In this document: positions 59,673 through 64,000 of the stretch, one piece after another | Numbering within the stretch: the first letter of the stretch is position 1 | Layout: every line of letters begins with the position of its first letter | Origin: Neckera pumila | Lineage: Eukaryota; Streptophyta; Bryopsida; Hypnales; Neckeraceae | Reading direction: 5' to 3' | NCBI GenBank assembly: GCA_963969595.1 | Contig: OZ018409.1 | Span: 42,297,282-42,361,281 of the forward strand | DNA length: 64,000 bases | Translations under genes and position numbers: made by a program | The notes under the pieces: model-generated | Told to the model about the DNA's origin: nothing | Databases searched by the model: none | What the model saw: the letters and a program-made list of their open reading frames with translations, nothing else

Positions 59673-60800
59673 AGTGCTCAAAATCGTGTGGATTCAATCA
59701 AAAACCGTTGCATTACATGGGGTTCAAACCGGAAGCCGCATATTCTCCTCTCCAGGTCGTCATTTCTACCGTCCCAAACACAAGAATATGTCAAAAACTC
59801 GCGCTCAAAAGATGTGCGACAACGATAAAGTTGTCCTAAACTGACGATGAGGGTAAGCTGACGACGAGTTAGGGGCCGACGACTTACTCGGATATCCACC
59901 AAATGCACAAACCCTTGGAATCTAACAAAGAGTTTTACTACCATCATAGGAACGACATCAATAAGAAAAACTTAAGTCCCGCCGAAACAAACACACAGAT
60001 TTCTAGCTCACGTCCACATGATTCATCTTCGCGATCACCAACTACTGATCAACACTACTTCACAACCATTACACTTCACTACGAAAACACACGTTCACAG
60101 TAACGAATTCCAGATAATCATCCCATCCATAACATGAGCGACAACATCGCCTCGCCAAGAACCACAAAAAACCCAACCATGGAACGTCAAACCTCAAACC
60201 TCAATTAGAAACAATGCAATGACATAATTGCGTCACAACAAAGGCAAAGAAATTGCGCACTTAGAGACGTGAAACTCAACCGACTCCTCCCCCATTCCCA
60301 CTCCTCGAACACATCGATTCCGGCACCCTCCATCAAGATCCTCTCATCCGCAATTCGCAATCAAAATCAATAAAATCCAAAATTCGCCCTAACGAAAGAA
60401 AACCCACCAAAAGACAACGAACCTTGGGCACCCTCCATCAAAATCCTCTCATCCGCAAATCAAAATCAGTAAATTCCCAAAATTTGCCCTAACGAAAGAA
60501 AACCCACCAAAACCCAACGAACCTTCTCCACAAACATCCGAAAGAAATGCATGGATTGATGGATCGCTTCCAATCATGCCAGGTACAGCACGATCTTCTG
60601 CGCCATGATCAATTGATCACCATCCTGACCTGCCAGAGCATCCACGCAGTCGGCACTATCTTAGAGGGAGGCAATGCACGTAGGAAGGTTCAGTTGGGGC
60701 GGTGAATTGCTTGCGAAGTCGCACGCCAAAGTGGAAATCCGTCAGATACTAATTTTTTTTGTAGTGGACTTTTTCATTGCGCAGATCGCGCCAAGCTTGC
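59673..60800 (-). promoter_or_regulatory. Probable leader and promoter of the L18a-like gene
   Basis: This is a gene-like, less AT-rich segment upstream of the start codon. A possible leader exon ends with GGAGAAG|GTTCGTTG at about 60531 on the minus strand. It would contain a short upstream frame MAQKIVLYLA. The acceptor joining it to the coding exon could not be fixed. Confidence 0.4.
60322..60530. repeat. Tandem duplication, about 105 bp x 2
   Basis: Two units both contain 'ggcaccctccatcaa', 'atcctctcatccgcaa', 'gccctaacgaaagaaaaccc' and 'caacgaacctt'. On the minus strand each unit starts with AAGGTTCGTTG, a splice-donor-like string. Confidence 0.85.
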
Positions 60801-61312
60801 GAGGACGAAGAACGAAAATGGGGATGGTACAATAGAGGAGGACTTGGGCAGAGCTGGGATAGGGTTAGGGTTGTTGGAAGGAGTGGCGTGGCAGCGTGCG
60901 GTTGGTGGGGAGGTTGGGCATGCCAAATATCAGTCGCAAGCAGACCTTCTTTTTTGTTTTTTGAAGGATGGCGATCACTTATTTCTTCGTACCTCCATCT
61001 TTTGTACCATAAAACACTTTTCAATCAAATTCACACACTTTTTCATCCAATTTTGACAATTTCATCCATATTTTAAATTGGATTGAAACTTTTCTAGCAA
61101 AAAAATATTACTTTTTTTTGGCAAAAAAAAAATTTCACTATGAAATGGTGCCTTTTGGCTCCACTTTGCCCCCCCCCCAAAAGGACTGGTTGCAAGTGTT
61201 GTAGTGTAAATTTTTTGGATTGTTCCATATCACCGACGTGGCGGTCAACTGAGGAAGCCTATTTTTGCTACTTTTAACACTATTGATCCTATTGAGCTAC
61301 ATAATTTATTAT

Positions 61313-61533
61313 AAAGTAGAGGCACACAAAAGCATCCCTGAATCCAATGGTGACTCTTTCTAGGAAGGAGAGTAATTCTAAAACAAAAATCTAAGTGGAT
61401 CATAGATGGCTTATCATTTTGGTCAGCAAACAATAAATTATGTATAGTTTGTCTACATTTAGGTTTTGAGATGACTATCCTTCCTAGAAAAGACGCCATT
61501 GGGTCCAAGGACACTTTCAGGTGCCTCTACTTT
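61313..61533. mobile_element. Palindromic small MITE
   Basis: AAAGTAGAGGCAC at the left and GTGCCTCTACTTT at the right are exact inverted repeats, continuing as a long imperfect stem. It is related to 8477-8676 (shared 'gatggcttatcattttggtc' against 'gataagctat' and 'ttttggtc' words). Confidence 0.7.
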
Positions 61534-62042
61534 AACAAATGATAGATAAGGCAAATTTATGTCCCAAGCTCAAATGTAATTGGCAAAATGGACAAAAAAT
61601 TTGTCAAAAACATTTACATTGAAGTGTAGGGAGCAAGGATTTTTTTAATTTATATTGGGTAGTACATGAAGCGATCTTTGCTAAAGTGATGTAATTCTTT
61701 ACATCAATATAAATGGATGAAATGTGTAGAAAGTTGAATGAAACTTCACTTATTCATCACAAAGAATGTACATTCATCAACAATTGAGCAATATTGTCTT
61801 TCAAATATATAAAAAATCAGTGGTTTTAGCCATTGAAATGGACAAATATATCACCTAATAATCCTTCAAAAAATCATATTGTATTTGAGCAAAATATCGC
61901 TAAAAAACCCGTTGGTGGAAAAAGAATAATATTTTGATTGTTGGCAAATTTTCATCAATTTTTTGCTTATTTGGGCTATTGACTCCATTTATACTAGAAT
62001 TTTTTTGGAAAAAAGTAGATGAAGTCATCTAAAATATCTTAG

Positions 62043-62453
62043 ATAAACTTCACCTTTTGGAGGGGCTACAAAATACTACCTCTAAAGTTTAAACACATTG
62101 AATTTGCAATTGATGGGGATATTTGTTCTACACTTTTGCATCAATGTACTGAGTACTTGAACAAATTAACCAAAGGATTTTACGGTTGGATTTGTGAAAA
62201 AATAAATATGGATGAAGATTTTGATCTTACTTTGGTAATAAATATTTTGAAGCAGTTTTTGGCCTCTAAACATGAAAGAATTTTAAGGGTTAAAATTCAT
62301 GATTTTCAATTTCTAATACCAGAAAGATTCATTTTTTTTCTTGAAAAAGGTGCCTCCACTCCAACTACTGTATGTAAAGGTTTGATTCAGCACTTGAGTG
62401 CAGTTTTTTTTCGTGCACAAAGGGTTTCAAGCAGTTGGAACTATTGGTATTGA
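62043..62453 (+). other. Unidentified open frame of 136 codons
   Basis: The frame is open between stops. Its predicted peptide contains FKHIEFAIDGDICSTLLHQC, NKLTKGFYGWICEKI and NILKQFLASKHERIL. It has no ATG before about residue 55, and no domain is recognised. It looks like a coherent protein fragment, perhaps from a transposon-encoded gene, but could be chance. Confidence 0.25.
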
Positions 62454-63196
62454 TGTTTCGGCATTTTGGCGTCCAAAATTTTTTGTGTCCGGCAACTTCT
62501 AGGTTTTCTTGTTTTGGAAAACCTGACATGCGAGGCTTAAAGTGTGATGTAGGTTTTCATAAACATTCAAAAGTTTAAGCAATATAAATGAAAAATTTCT
62601 TGCAACATTTTGAAAATTTCACTTGTAATATTCCAAACATTCAAGACATTTCAAAAAATACTTAATTTATGTCTGACTCTGACCTTCACGTAGGGTAATG
62701 TGCTGCATTGCTTATTTGGACGGTTTTGGGTGTTTATGCACCTAACCAATGAACCTATTACATTACCCCCACATTTGCCATGCCATGTCCTTAGCCCATT
62801 CTCTGGCCTTGAGGTGCACATGGTCTTATCCAGTTTCTATTCAAAGTAATATTGTTTCAAATCTTCAGTTCCCTCTGTCGTTCAAGTTGTTTTTCCAAAA
62901 AAAATACAATCTCATCCCAAGTGGGTTTGCTGTCCTTCAAAAAGAATCATAACATTCAGTAGCCTTCAAAGAGGCTGCCTTTCCCTCCCTGGACTCCTCA
63001 TCCACAAAATTCATCCTCAAATAATTAATGTCAGCTTAGGTGCAAGGATAGTGTCAGTACATTATGTTTTGTTTCAGTTTCTTTGTTATTGTTTGGACCA
63101 AATATACAAATCAACAAATAGTTGTAGAAAAAGATGTTGGCAAAATATCCAATGAATAATGCATTACAACCATTTGTCATCAAGAACATATTTTGG

Positions 63197-63821
63197 GTTT
63201 TCAAGTGAAAAGACAATTCTATATATACACAAGGGGTGGTAGGAGGTAGAACAACCGATGTGGGATAAATAAATTTGAATTTGTAGTTTCTCAAGCACTC
63301 ATAGTTAAGTCAAAAACAAAGAATTGTGTTAAAAGTAGAATTTTAGACCTCATTTAGTCATAGTAAAATAACTTTACTCAAAAAACTTTGAACTAAAAAA
63401 AGTTGGAGAATGAAAATAGGTTTCACCTCCAAAAATCCGTTTGGCAATTTGAATCTCCAATCAAAAGTTATGGACAAATTTGAGAGAGGGGGTGGGAATG
63501 GACATTTTCTTTTAACATTTTAAAAAATCCTCTCTCTAGATTTGTCTATAACTTTTGATTGGAGATTTAAAATGCCAAACGGATTTTTGAAGGTGAAACT
63601 TATGTTCATTTAAAAACTTTTTTAAGTCAAAGTTTTTTGAGAAAAGTTATTTTACTATGACTAAATGAGGTCTAAAATTCTACTTTAAACACAATTCTTT
63701 GTTTTTGACTTAACTATGAGTGCTTGAGAAACTACAAATTCAAATTTATTTATCCCACATCGGTTGTTCTACCTTCTACCACCCCATGTGTATATATAGA
63801 GTTGTCCATTCAATTGAAAAC
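63197..63821. mobile_element. Foldback element with USE/TATA-like arms
   Basis: The 625 bp element is almost wholly palindromic: GTTTTCAAGTGAA and 'ctatatatacacaaggggtgg' at the left recur inverted at the right. Each arm carries ATCCCACATCGG, matching the plant snRNA upstream sequence element, then TATATATA about 28 nt further outward. It is non-coding. Diverged relatives lie at 6080-6625 and 23752-23850. Confidence 0.8.
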
Positions 63822-64000
63822 ACAAAATGTGAATGGCAATCACCTCAAAGTGATGTAATTCAAGCATTGAGATAATTGATATCTATTTTGATTGCCATTT
63901 TAAATAAATTTGCTATTTTATTTAGAAATTTAATTCAAGTACTTAATTTGTTGTTTAATATCAATGTGCATCCGCGACCTTGTAATTAACTCAGGCCCCT

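Noticed and set aside
59086..59697. 203-codon minus-strand frame
   Set aside because: It overlaps the L18a-like coding region in another frame. The shorter frame has the family motif and two membrane segments; this one has no domain and is Arg/Leu/Pro-rich as expected of a shadow.

Overview
The window is nuclear DNA of a plant (streptophyte). The main evidence is an L18a-like membrane protein of a plant-restricted family, a many-exon PRP40 splicing-factor gene with short GT-AG introns, teloboxes of the plant telomere type (AAACCCTA), a plant-type mariner transposase relic, and Stowaway- and Tourist-like MITEs. I cannot name the species. Gene density is low and most of the window is AT-rich repeat sequence.

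Layout. 1-2510: repeat-derived DNA with two inverted-repeat elements and a field of AACCGG motifs. 3360-12440: dense transposons, chiefly elements bounded by TTAA, plus Stowaway-like MITEs and a foldback element. 13037-15881: two near-identical Tourist/Harbinger-like MITEs, 864 and 959 bp, in direct orientation. 15882-17637: unassigned sequence. 17638-20273: nested TTAA elements. 20286-30130: microsatellites, small MITEs, an intact chromodomain ORF (24382-24711) and an odd motif-rich tract (26770-28060). 30133-32084: another nested TTAA pair. 33384-35690: a mariner-like transposase pseudogene broken by three separate TTAA elements. 39217-50084 (minus strand): PRP40, which I could reconstruct as 29 coding exons encoding 1058 residues. 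50340-56230: AT-rich sequence without recognisable genes. 56276-57016: a promoter-like region (telobox, paired MYB-type palindrome, TATA) followed by two copies of a C/D-box snoRNA. 59337-59672 (minus strand): the L18a-like gene, with an upstream leader region. 61313-63821: a small MITE, an unidentified open frame and a large foldback element.

The genes do not form an operon-like unit. PRP40 (U1 snRNP-associated splicing) and the snoRNA unit both belong to RNA processing, but their proximity may be chance.

The most notable results are: (1) a TTAA-specific transposon superfamily whose target duplication can be proved inside this window by its insertions into coding and repeat sequence; (2) a duplicated C/D snoRNA whose internal hairpin shows a compensatory base-pair change and which I cannot assign to a target; (3) a foldback element carrying two outward-facing USE plus TATA modules like plant snRNA promoters; and (4) two stretches with irregularly spaced short near-palindromic motifs.
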